Made by a program: the position numbers and the translations under genes. A stretch of 36,059 bases of DNA, from assembly GCA_038093975.1 (NCBI GenBank), contig JBBPTG010000244.1, positions 1-36,059 on the forward strand. The letters run 5' to 3'. The notes under the pieces are model-generated. The model ran no database searches and was not told where the DNA came from. It saw only the letters and a program-made list of their open reading frames with translations. Shown piece after piece: positions 7,431 to 17,752 of this stretch (positions within the stretch are counted from its first letter, which is position 1; every line of letters begins with the position of its first letter). The DNA comes from Chalciporus piperatus. Lineage: Eukaryota; Basidiomycota; Agaricomycetes; Boletales; Boletaceae.

Positions 7431-10400
7431 ATTCGTTGAGATGGAATTTGATCACATCGAGGATAAGTGAAATTTGTTCCAAGGCTTCTTCGTCGTCTGA
7501 AACAGCAACGCCTCCTCTACGTGCGACTTGACTGAGCAGAAAGAATGCGAAGGAGAACGTCGCTGCGTCGAACGGCGCCTGTTCTGAGAGCGTTCGTAGC
7601 CTGTACAACACACGAAGCACGAGAGCTGCAGACACCAAGACACATCAATCAAGGTTCACCAGAGACTCGCCAATAAAATTTCAAAGCGAGTGAGCAATGA
7701 AATATCACTCACAGTTCAGGGGCTCAGCCCGTTGTTCCTCGGGGACACACTCGACCTCCAGGGCCCTCAATATGGCCGCACCGACCCACTTCCGGATCGT
7801 TTCCAGTCTCTCCGAGCAGCACATCGCCAGTTGGACGAACGTCTGAAACGCGTCGTCGCCCACCAACCGTGTACATCCAGTCCCCATCGCACCCTCCAAC
7901 ACCAATTCCGCGATTGGTTTGACGTATCCTCTTGTTACTCTGACCGTCTCCTCATTCGCACCCGCGGCGGACGAAGCGCAGACAGCGACGACGCTTCGAA
8001 CGAATGCGAGTCCCCGTAAGAGGTTCGACCGCAAGGAAGACACCCGTTGACGGACGACGGCCTCTTTCTTGAGTTGGCTCTGAACCAGCGCCTGCGCTTG
8101 CTTGGAGAGCGTCGTAGATGTTGCGCCTTTTTTGGGTGCAATTGACTGACGCAGTTCGGCTTCCCATTTCGCGATGTCAGCGCCCTTTCCTTTCTTCGGG
8201 CCTTCGTCTTGCTTCTGGGAGGAGAGAACTAAGACGAAGATGAGGATAAGAGTAAATGAATATTGACACCAACCCACCATTGACGTATGTCGTTCCTTCT
8301 GGCGTTTCCCAAATACCTAAATCTTCCTCTGTCAACCCAATTAAAGCCTTCGCATCAATATCCAACCGGAGCTGATCCACGATGCAGGGTAGGACCACTT
8401 CAGGGCAGACGAACGCAAGGGTGCTGACTGAGCGGTAGCTAGCATCCGCAAAACCAGACTTTATTAACGCGACCGCGCAGGAAGACACCGTCGACGGTCG
8501 CAGCTTAGTGGGATGTTTTTCATCGGGGAGCTTACCTTAGAATCCATAACTGACGCCTCGAGAACGTTCTTCATTGCTTGGTCGACGTTGCTACTAACAA
8601 CATCATGCGGATTTGCACCTGCTCCTTGACATAGCTCAATCCACAATAGCTTTGAAGCACCACCTAGAGGAAGAAACCAAACATCAGTCATGAAGCTACC
8701 CGTATGAGGTAAAGCACTGATCACGGGATGGTGTGCCAACACCACCAAATTCACGACCAACAAGTTTCTGAGCGTCTTATCCAATAATGGTCTCTTCTCG
8801 TCGCCGAAATTCGCAAGGGTCAATAGTAGCTCAGCGTATCGCCGCTGTTTGTTCACCGCCGGTTTTTCTTGTTCCTCAGCGGACGGCGCGGGTATGGTCG
8901 TTTTACTTAGCGCGACGGGTTTCGCGAGCGAAGACGTGAGCGCGTCACGCATGACAATGTTTAGAAGCTCAGGGTGTCGAACGACGGTCTCCCCAAGACT
9001 TTGAATAGCAGTTCTTCGGACGTCCGAGAATTGCGAATGAACAGAGAGATGTATGAAGATGGAACCCAATGAAATTCTACGAACACGAAGAGCGCAGTCT
9101 TCAGTTGGACCAGAAGCGCCAGAAGTCTTCGAAGACACACCTCAAATTATGGTTCTTGAGTAACTCGGGTTCGAGCTTCGGGATCGCGAGATCGGCGGCG
9201 CGGAGCAACCAAACTTCTTCCCCAGCATCGTTGATCTTTTGGTACACTTTGTCCCAGATAAGGAACGAGGGCTTTGTCGAGGTTCCCGTGAGGACGTCCA
9301 CGGATACACTACGAGATACAAGATCATCTATGGAGCCAATAGATTTCATAGGGCAGCCGACAATCCCATAGAAGGTGCGCGGAGATGACAGCCAAGCACG
9401 TACCGAATTATCCGGACTTTGCCATTGGGCCAAGCAATACAGCCAATGCCACATAACCCTCCAAAGTACCTGCTGCGTTTCCCAACGGGTTCGCGGCCAC
9501 TGTTTTCAAACACACCTCTAATACACCCGCCATGGCCCTGGCGAACGTCTTCGCTTCTTTGGCTATCAACGTCGGGAGAGCGGTGATGAGTTTCATCGAA
9601 GCAGCATCGTTCTTGGGAACCATCGATAACATTGTATATAGCGCGACACGGTGATCTGTGCCAGTGGTCTTTCCGGCCATTGGGAGAGCCAGTATTTCGG
9701 AAACTGCGTTCTCGACAAATTCTGGGGGGAATTTGGGTGCTAGGACTTTGAAGAAATGTGTGGCTTGCGCTCGGACTGATGGATTACTCGATTTCGCCGA
9801 ATTGAGAGAAGCGGTTAGAAGTTTTTTAAGGGTGGGAGGATCGAGAGGATGAGAGTAGGCCACGAGGAAGTCGCTGATGACTGAACAATGTCTAGCGTCG
9901 GAGCGGAACGGGGCGAAATAAGGAAACTTACCACTCGGCGAGTACTCTGGAGAGCGAAGGAGTGCTTTTTCCATCGTGGGCAGGATTGTAGGTGAGAGAT
10001 CGTCAGGACTGACAGCGGTACGTATGAAGTCGTGGAGTGCGCTCTGAGAATGATAAGTTAGATAAACATGAGCGGTGTGAATTGCCGGGTCGGACGCACG
10101 GAAGAGTGTGCGGGGACCGCCGTCTTGGACATGAGGACTTGGGACGCATACAAGCTAATGATGTCTTCCTGAATAAATTCAACAAGATAAGCATCGGGAG
10201 ACTAGTAATAGACTAACCTTGATTGGTTGAGGTATTTGCTTGAGAGATTCGTCCTTGACGTCTTTAAGGCGTATCGTTACATCGACGGCTGTGCTCAGAA
10301 GGGAGAGGTAGACGAGAGGCGTCTGGCTAGATTTGACTTGCGTGATGAGCGTTGACATGAGGAAGTGAAGGTGCCCCGGGGCAGAACGTAACGCTCTGCG

Positions 10401-11092
10401 CGTCCGAACGAGCGCGCTTTTCTGCATGGTGGGCTTAGAGCGAGTGGATTGATTGAGTTCAAGATCGAGGAGATTGGCAAATATGTCAACAATAACGCGC
10501 CACGAATCGGTGGACACGAAACTTTCTGAGGAGGAAAGACACGTAGTATATATACCGCAAGACCAGTTCAAGAGGACGAAGATATCTGATGGAGCGTAAG
10601 AACTTCAGAGAGCTAAGCGCATCGATGGACGGGTAAGATGACGATGAGACAAACCTGGAGCTTCGTTTCGATATGTGTGATACCTCGTTCGAAAGCCATC
10701 CTAGCACTTGCTCCAGGACGCCTAGCTTTGGTGCGTCGCGCATAGACTCGTCCCTCTCGATCATTCGCATGCCAATGACCTCGATGGCATCACGGGATAC
10801 GCTATCGACGTATCGAGGATATGTTTGGGTTAAGAGTCTAAATACATCCATGATCTGCGACAGACTGAGAGCTGAGACGAAGATGTATGTTAGCACGCTC
10901 AGATGGTGCGAAGCAAGAGATCAACCTACATTGGTTAACCACCCAAAGGAGGGCTTCGCTGAGGAACTCGATACGAGCTTTTGTGCTACTTGAGAGCAGT
11001 CGTGTCTGTGCGATTTGAACCGAGTTCTGCCAGTCGTCGAGGACGCGGTTGCGTGTCCAGACTGGTCCTACCGGTTGATCATCCTCGTCCAT
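7431..11092 (-). pseudogene. GCN1: GCN1 translational activator, N-terminal third only (truncated pseudogene)
   Basis: Gcn1 is the very large HEAT-repeat protein that binds ribosomes with Gcn20 and activates the eIF2-alpha kinase Gcn2 during amino-acid starvation. Twelve exons can be read: 11092-10930, 10871-10655, 10602-10218, 10168-10100, 10043-9932, 9880-9404, 9327-9141, 9076-8718, 8663-8536, 8458-8278, 8228-7713 and 7625-7431. All junction phases agree, and most introns are 49-87 nt. Diagnostic segments include GLTEEDLGIWETPEG, LSKQAQALVQSQLKKEAVVR and a LRVLYRLRTLSEQAPFD block, which correspond to yeast Gcn1 up to about residue 1000 of roughly 2670. The eEF3-like and Gcn2-binding parts are absent: after 7431 a GTACGT donor is followed by telomeric motifs and palindromes. 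Exon 6 has an in-frame TAA (9408-9410), so even this part cannot be read through. The start at 11092 (MDEDDQPVGPVWTRN) is the only in-frame ATG in exon 1. Confidence 0.9.
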
Positions 11093-12270
11093 GTCAGGCT
11101 GTGGAACTGAGTGAGCCAACCAGGAGTGGATATCTGATCTACCTAGGGCTTTATGAGAGCCCTCGCGTAATTTTAGTTTTGCAAAAGTGTTGATGCGAGT
11201 CAGGATGGCAGCGAGATCAATGTCGACGACGGCGATATACCCAAGTCGTCGTGATTAGCATTGGCGTAAAACTTTCCCTTGTACATCTAGAGTGTAAAAC
11301 TCCCAGTAGCAATTCGTTAGTAACGAGATTGTCCGAGCCAACGCCCGGCAAGAAGCCTGCAAGATTATTGCAATATCTTTACATGCCGCACCAAGTGATT
11401 CAGAACAGCACCCGTGTCTTGCAAGATGGTACTTAAAGCTTAAAGCCTGATGGATACCGGGATATTGCAAGATGGTGGATAGTGAGGGACGGAAACAGGT
11501 CTTGCAAGACAAGCCAAGTGGATATTCAAGTTGCGAGCACTGGGGAAGCATTGCAAGGTGGTGAGTCGAGATAGGTTGCAATACTGGTAGCTTGCGGCGA
11601 GATGTTCGAATGAATGACTTCGCGATACACAACACTACTAATACGCGGGCTGATACACCACAGTAATTCCTGCAAATTCGCTCAACGGCAGTCATCGGAC
11701 ATCTTGCAACGGGGTCCCAGGATCTGGTGCGGTTGAAGCCAGCTGGAAGGCTGGATCCGCTGGAGTGCAAAGGCGCGGACGACATAGTAGTAGGAGTAAA
11801 GTGGACTCGCAGCAGTTGTGTGTTGGTTTTGGATTCGAGCTCCTCGCACAAGGCAGTGCACTGGTCCGCGACAGAACACGTATCTGATTGAACATGAAAC
11901 AGCGGATCTCGAAGAGGGGGCGCAAAAATGGTGAGCTTTCATCCAACGGCCTCACCTCTTGCCACAGTCGGGCAGTGGCACATCGCTCTTTCCTGCTCTG
12001 CTGTCTCTCCTTTCAAGCTAGATGCCGAGCGCATCTAAAATTTATCAGCCTGAGAATCACCGTGACGACGAGCGTATACGACATTGTCAGGCGGGAAGCC
12101 GACGAAGATCGCGGGCGGTGATGAAGTCGGGAACAAAATGGTATCTCCATACGTACAACTGGGACTTGACAAAAAAGGCTAATCTCTTGAATAAATAACG
12201 AATGCGAGGGGGAAAAGACCAGCAGCATGTACTCAATTCATCCGTGCACGTCACAGAGCGGTAACTGTGA
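11093..12270. other. Intergenic region between GCN1 and the EEERRGR gene
   Basis: A 198-codon minus-strand frame (11255-11851) has no recognisable domain and biased, unlikely composition; I regard it as doubtful. Within it, TTGCAAG recurs on the plus strand at 11419, 11465, 11502 and 11551, usually followed by RTGG, hinting at an old 40-50-bp repeat. A CTAAC branch-like word and CTCTAG near 11290-11335 might mark an untranslated upstream GCN1 exon. Nothing else can be supported. Confidence 0.5.
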
Positions 12271-13342
12271 TCATGCGGCTTGCACTTGGGCCAGCAGTTC
12301 CCGAGACCGCTTTTCTGCTTCTTCGTAACGCCTTTCTGCTTCTTCACGACCTCGACGCTCTTCTTCACGACCTCGACGCTCTTCTTCACGACCTCGACGC
12401 TCTTCTTCACGACCTCGACGCTCTTCTTCACGACCTCGACGCTCTTCTTCACGACCTCGACGCTCTTCTTCACGACCTCGACACTCTTCTTCGTGACGTT
12501 GTTTCCACCCCTGTTGATTTTACCGAAGCGTGGATATGAGTGGGGAGTGTGATACATTGGAGACCTACCTGTACTTCTTGATCTTTCCTGTGTCTCTTAT
12601 CGCACTCGTCCCTGTACTCCTCACAGATACGTGGAAGTGTGTGCGCCTCAGTCCAAGTCTTGATACCATATCGTCCACGTGAATTGTGCTTCTTGCACTT
12701 CACTTGGCCCCCAGGGAAGATCTCCTTGGTTGCCTCAAAGAGCATGTCTGCGAACCAATAACAATTGTTTTCATAGAGATCGTAGTCCGGTCGGTGTCTG
12801 CTGATGATCTGAATCAGGATAGAAAGCTGAGTTGCCGAAGGCTTCGGAAGCTGATGCGGCAAGGAATTGGGGTCAGACAGAGCATATTCGAGAGCACAAA
12901 GCTCTTCGTAGTCGCCGAAAGTGTTGTCGAGAATGTCTGTGATTCTGAAATTTTGGGGAATAACGAGCACCTCGTCAGCTGCCGGTGTAGTAACTAGGCT
13001 TGGTGATGCAACTCGAGATGACTGAGAGGGCCGTACATCTTTCACAGTACGGTGTACAATGATTGCCGCACGGGCAGAGGTATGGGTTGGGTGCGTGAAG
13101 TGCAGGACAAGGAATTCGTGTCGTTTGGAGTTCTTGCACTTGAAAAACTCCATACAAACCAGCTTGGATAAGCTAGCGTCTTCCGGCAAGAGCTTCATGA
13201 AGGCTTCAGGACCAAGGTCCCATACATTTGTACGAGAAGGTATGAAGAGCGCTAACACTTCGGTCGGTGGTTGCGACATGAAGCGGCAGATGAACGCAAT
13301 GAAGTGACGGTGGAGGTTGGATAGCTGTAGCCGTAAACCCAT
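12271..13342 (-). CDS. Two-exon unknown protein with YENNCYWF motif and EEERRGR repeat tail
   Basis: Exon 1 (13342-12569) and exon 2 (12510-12271) join across a 58-nt intron (CAG/GTAGGT to CAACAG) in phase 0, giving 337 residues. The first 258 residues form a compact domain (FIPSRTNVWDLGPEAF near the start, then DYDLYENNCYWFADMLFEA around residues 185-205). The conserved Asn-Cys next to aromatics recalls NlpC/P60- or PPPDE-type papain-like folds, but this is only a resemblance. After splicing, the 21-bp minisatellite reads as about seven EEERRGR heptads, followed by EEAERRYEEAEKRSRELLAQ and a stop: a highly charged helical tail. Proteins of this shape are, as I recall, a mushroom-specific family of unknown function. 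An alternative start lies at 13279 (MSQPPTEV). Confidence 0.75.
12339..12488. repeat. 21-bp coding minisatellite, about 7 copies
   Basis: The unit CTTCTTCACGACCTCGACGCT repeats about seven times with almost no divergence. Because 21 is a multiple of three, copy-number change keeps the frame. The spliced minus-strand frame encodes EEERRGR heptads. Other frames (KSVEVVK on the minus strand, LLHDLDA and FFTTSTL on the plus strand) are also open but have no gene structure to support them. Confidence 0.95.
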
Positions 13343-13474
13343 GACTGGAGTTGACAAGGGTTAAAGACACGTTATAGAAGTGGACGCCAGGCCGTATCAC
13401 CGAAATGATGGTCCGCCTCATGTGCGCTGTTTGGAAAGCTGGACAACCGTGCTCAGAAAACGCGCCACGTGGAC

Positions 13475-14850
13475 TTACGAATTAGGATTATTTATGTCCA
13501 AGTAGACCTCGGTGACTGTAGACTTCTCGACTACCTTATCCTGATTCTCGCACTTATTGTCTACTGTTAGTATTACCACTAGCTTGTACTTCAGTAAGAA
13601 AGGTTCGGAAAAGATGAACATAGACGAAATTACAATTGATTTGTCCCCTCTGCACCTGAGACCTGATCTCTCATAGACCCAGGATGACGACAGACAACCT
13701 CCGCTTCGGCGAACGCGAATTCTTCGTGTTCGGCGTAGAGGACGGGGAATGAGTGGGGGAACGAGGTGTAGCCTGCTTCTTGGTTGCCTCTCGACATCAC
13801 GCCTGGTGGCGGAGTCATCATTGCGCGCTGTTGCCCCACTCCGTGCTCTCTCCTTGCGCTTCTCGCTCATCTTCGTCTTGGCAGGTCGGATACGGCCCTT
13901 GTCTTCAGTCTCTTCTCAGGCGTCCTTGCTCGTCTTCCCGTTCGCTTTCCATCCCAGATTTGATCGGGTGGATATTTTGCCAGTGGCACGGCGGGGTGGA
14001 GCAGAACTTTCTGAATCTGAGTTAGACCCAAGGGATATCGTCTTGCCTTTTTGTCGCGTCGCGTTTGCTGTCGACTGGGCTTTGCTCGCCGACGGACCCC
14101 GCATATCCTTCTTCGTGGGTTCGACCTCCAGAACTTCACCCTCGCTCTCCATGTCTGACCGGTGCGCTGCAGAAGATGTTAAACTACGATGGACGAGATC
14201 AGGCTTGAGGCGGGAGGGGCTGGGATGCTTGATTGCCTGCGGGGCCGGGCTCGACTCTTGAGATGGAAATTCCGGTCGATTGGGAGTAGGTTTTGACCTA
14301 GAGATAGACTTGCCCTTCTCCCGGTCTGATGTTGTACCGTTGACACCTCCCTCCTTGGACTTTCCCTTATCTTTCGTGGCCAGTTTGGCGTGGCCCCGCA
14401 GACCGGTTGGACGTCTTCTATCTCATCTTGATCGACCACCTCTTCGGCTTCTTAACCTAACCCTCTCTGGCATCCCTAGCAGACGCAGATGTGCCGGGAG
14501 GAGGTGCAGACGAAGCTGGTTTCGAAATAAGACGTGATTTCGCAGAGAATTGGATAGTAGATTTGTGCGTGACTCTCTTATCATCCATAGCATCGCGGGA
14601 ACCACCTTGCTCCTTGGCTCGTCGTCATCTGATCCACGACTTGGTCAACGGTGTTGCCCTGGTAGACCTCGAGCGTGGGCGAGGAGTCGCTTTTGATTGC
14701 TGTGCGCTCGCAGCCTCTTCGTCGTTGCGAAGCCTGCTACGATCACCTGCTGTAACAACAGCGTCATTGGTAGTCGCGACAGCGTTTTCGCCAGCGTCCG
14801 GTTCCTGGTAATCAGCATCGCGACTTGCCTCATACTCCAAATCGATCACG
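13475..14850 (-). pseudogene. Decayed gene for a basic Ser/Pro/Lys-rich protein
   Basis: Coding-like minus-strand segments follow one another but are broken by stops and frame changes. They include IDLEYEASRDADYQEPDAGE near 14840, RVTHKSTIQFSAKSRLISKP near 14560, AKLATKDKGKSKEGGVNG near 14390, MESEGEVLEVEPTKKDMRG at 14152 and KTKMSEKRKERARSG near 13870. In-frame TGA codons interrupt the reading near 14625 and 13916 where CGA would keep it open. At least two further frame changes (near 14400-14450 and 13800) are not explained by introns I can find. The composition suggests a disordered nuclear protein. I do not recognise the family. Unusual splicing could explain part of this. Confidence 0.5.
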
Positions 14851-15315
14851 CTAACAGGGAGGAGCGTAAGGCTCGAGAGCGCGCTTCAACCCTCATGGCC
14901 CTCTCAGGCGCCGCATTGCTCGCTGAAAGGGATGAGTTCGAAGGATTCCAAGGGAGCGGGTCGATTGGAGTCCCAAGACGTCGTTCGGGTGGATATAGCA
15001 GATGGTGATGACGCACTTTCAGGTGACGCAGACGACGTGGATCTCGCAGGAGAGATGTATCCGAGGAAGAAGAGACAGTATGTTATGGGGAGTCGGTCCG
15101 GTTCTGATTCGCGGTCCCGTACATCCGCATCTTTCTCAGCCGGAGATGCGTCTTACATCCAAAACACCTTCTCGATATCCCAACAATCTACTCGTTCCTC
15201 GAAGCGAACTTCCACGGTCTCATCTGCCACCTCCCAGTCGACATCGACGGCACTTTATATACCTACCTTACTTCCTCATGCATTCGACCCACGCTGTGTA
15301 ACCCCACACATCTGA
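14850..15315 (+). pseudogene. 3' fragment of an unknown plus-strand gene
   Basis: Plus-strand coding-like sequence begins abruptly with NREERKARERASTLMALSGAALLAERDEFEGFQ (quoted here as the pieces NREERKARERASTL and MALSGAALLAERDEFEGFQ). It continues in another frame from 14932 with acidic and Ser-rich sequence (VDIADGDDALSGDADDVDL, SRSGSDSRSRTSASFSAGD) to a stop at 15315. No upstream exon on this strand is visible: the preceding 1.3 kb reads on the minus strand. It looks like the tail of a gene cut at about 14850, where the neighbouring decayed gene also starts. The family is not recognised. Confidence 0.4.
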
Positions 15316-16065
15316 TGCCCTCATTGGGCTCTCTCTCTCTCTTATGTTGTAGTGCACGTATTCTGGAGCAATCTGTCCGTCAGTGGTTACCACACAGAAT
15401 CCACACAACGATGACTGGGTTAAGTCCTTGTAGTTGTGGTGCGGACTAGGGAAAGATCGAGTAGCCTACAGGGCATGTCTTTATACGTAAGCTTAGGACT
15501 GTCCTGAAGTAACAAGTCGATATTATGATCTTTGTTCGTCGTTATGTGACTCGGACTGCAGAGAGAGAAGCTAAGCAAGTGTGGGCGAAGGCGCGAAGCG
15601 CCTCCCGGCCGCGATCTGTGAGAACCTGTGGGGCCCGAGTGTCAGCTGCGTGGGCGGGCTGGGAAAGGCCTCGCACGCAGTCGGTCGTGGGCGGACAGTT
15701 CAGGAGAACGCGACAGCAAGGGTCACGCGAGGCGATTCTAAAGGGTCACTAGGGGGCTCGAAAGAATCGAAGGGTGTGGCGGGTGGGCGAAAAGAAAGGA
15801 AGGGGTCGGGGCGCGGCTGATAGCCTAAAGGCTGACTGGTGAGAGAACGGAAGAGAGAGAGCTAACGAGACACAGCCACTCGAGCAAAGACCAAATTCTA
15901 TTCCTACTCGCGAGCTCGTACTACTAGAATGACCATTGAGTGGGACTACGTGGGCTGTGAAAAGAATTCGCGAGAGTCGCTCGCGCCCTTGACTACAAGT
16001 AGAATATTTGAAAGAAGTTGGGAGGGAAAGGGAACAGAGAGTACGAAGGTCAGCAAATGTTAATT
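15316..16065. other. Intergenic, GC- and purine-rich, no gene supported
   Basis: About 750 bases hold only short open frames. The middle (15580-15830) is rich in GGGCG and GAAAGG runs and is free of stops on the plus strand for compositional reasons. A CT microsatellite lies near 15330. I see no domain, splice pattern, terminal repeat or RNA gene. Confidence 0.6.
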
Positions 16066-17752
16066 TCATTTGTTCATCCGCTTCTTCTTCTTTCCTGGCA
16101 GAGCATGTGGAGTGATTGTACGTGGTTCAAGCAAAGATTGAGATGACTGTGATGATACCTCGAACGAGGCCTCGTGCAGGCCGTCGAACGAGCCGTCGAA
16201 CATGCTGGGTCGAGCTGCATTTTCTTGTGCATCGGATGATGTAAGGGACATTGCTGCTGACGGGTTGGGCGGAGGCGGTGAAAGAGAGGATACATATGGT
16301 GGTCCTGCTGGGTCTGATGAAGACAGTTCCTCTGACGGCGGATTGGGAACAGACGGGTTTGTTGTAAACCAACTGGGTCGAGATGGCTCTGCCATTGGGG
16401 GTTGGGGCTCTTGTAGCAACCTTGTGTGGATGCCGATGACGATGTCGGCCCCGTGAGGGAGTTCGCTGTTCGCAATTCGTCGTGCGAGGGCAGGAAAACC
16501 TGCGACGACTGCGGGCGACGCAATGTGGGAGTAGAGCATGTCGAGTTCCATTTCAAGTAGGGAAGGATACCTAAGCAACCATCCGTTTCAGCATCTGACA
16601 ATGTCGGGCCTGAGGAATAGCTGCATTGCTTCTTACCTCGACACAAGACTGCACGAAAGCTCTTGAAGAATATTCTGTTCCGTGAGATTGCTCCGAATGT
16701 ATGAGATAGCTTCATCTCGAAGAGCATCCAGTCCGACCTGGCGCGTCCAATCTGAATCAGCCCACGACTCCTCGAGACCAGGCCTTGGTACTAACCTTGC
16801 TGGCGAGACGATACATACTCTTCGCCGAACATCTAGGCTCGTCGAGGGAGCTCGTCGAGGAGGGATTCGAGTGCGAGCCGGTGCGTGTTGAACTGAGAGG
16901 CAAGAAGTTGAACTTGCCAGTGTAGAGATAGTTCAGAAGCGTGTACCACCTAGTCCCGGGGTTGCATTCAGTAGCCGGGTCTATCTGAGAATAGAAACGA
17001 AAGCTTACGTTTGGAAAGCAATATCCTTCACGAGGATATGCCGACTTCCCAAGGACCGGAGACGGACAGATCTATGCTTGTCCGACACCGTGTTACCTCG
17101 CATTTCCTCGGCCGCGGTCTCGCTACTCGCGAATGATTCGTGTTCCTGCTTCCTGGTCCCGAACGCTCCATCCCCTCTGGGAGCTTCCGGACTCAAAACG
17201 AACATATCGGAGGTAGCCGATTCAGAACTATCTTCCGAAACTCTAGATAACGACTCAGGCGATAATCAACCAAATCATGGTGCGACTTACTCGTCGTCTT
17301 CCTTGGTTTGTTTTTTGGGCTGGAATAGCCCTGTGGTTGTAGACTGATCCTTCTCGGTCTCTAGAGAGAAATCCTCGTCATCGTCGAGGTCACTGTCACT
17401 CCCATAGCCGTAGTCGTCGATTCGAACATCCCGGGGAATGTCATTGTCACTTGTGATGTCAATCAACGACTCTGTGTCAGAGGGACTGATATCCGAACTT
17501 AATACTAGCCACCATTGAATTAACCCATCATGAACCAACAGAACTTGAACTGAATCACTTACGGTCTAAGAAGTACTTCGAGCTCTTGGCAAGAAGAGCG
17601 TTGTTCGCACATAAGACACGAGGTTTAGTGACCTTGCCTGGTGGCACTGATTTCGCAGAGAAGAGATGGAATTGGGTATTGATGAGCTCGTCCCCGAAGA
17701 GAGACTTCCTTAAGTACTCCTCGATATGTTCCTGCTTTGTTGTATCTGACAT
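16066..17752 (-). CDS. BTB/POZ domain protein, intact copy (BTB1)
   Basis: Six exons join in consistent phase: 17752-17563, 17504-17291, 17242-17009, 16949-16796, 16737-16637 and 16570-16066 (edges within a base), giving 465 residues. It starts MSDTTKQEHIEEYLRKSLFG, then shows the BTB fold pieces FHLFSAKS and NNALLAKSSKYFL. An acidic insert (DDYGYGSDSDLDDDEDF) and Ser-rich linker follow, then HILVKDIAFQTWYTLLNYLY, SAKSMYRLASKVGLDALRDEA and a C-terminal helix pair (YPSLLEMELDMLYSHIASP, GFPALARRIANSELPHGADI). BTB proteins dimerise and often act as Cullin3 adaptors or transcription cofactors; the substrate here is unknown. The tail ends in KKKKRMNK, a possible nuclear signal. It is paralogous to 29421-30940 with identical intron phases. 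Confidence 0.85.

Noticed and set aside
11255..11851. 198-codon minus-strand frame as a gene
   Set aside because: No domain, no conserved-looking segments and no splice structure; it overlaps a run of short repeats.
12267..12552. Plus-strand proteins made of HDLDALL or FFTTSTL heptads
   Set aside because: They are antisense frames of the 21-bp minisatellite; the minus-strand gene has a supported intron and a coherent C-terminus.
12087..12557. Minus-strand 156-codon frame with KSVEVVK heptads
   Set aside because: It starts inside the intron of the 12271-13342 gene and reads the minisatellite in the wrong frame; splicing gives EEERRGR instead.
13749..14261. 170-codon plus-strand frame
   Set aside because: It is antisense to coding-like minus-strand sequence (GEVLEVEPTKKDMRG and neighbours) and has no domain.
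15525..15820. Possible retrotransposon LTR or coding fragment
   Set aside because: No terminal TG/CA repeats, primer-binding site or reverse transcriptase motifs were found; the open frames reflect purine-rich composition.
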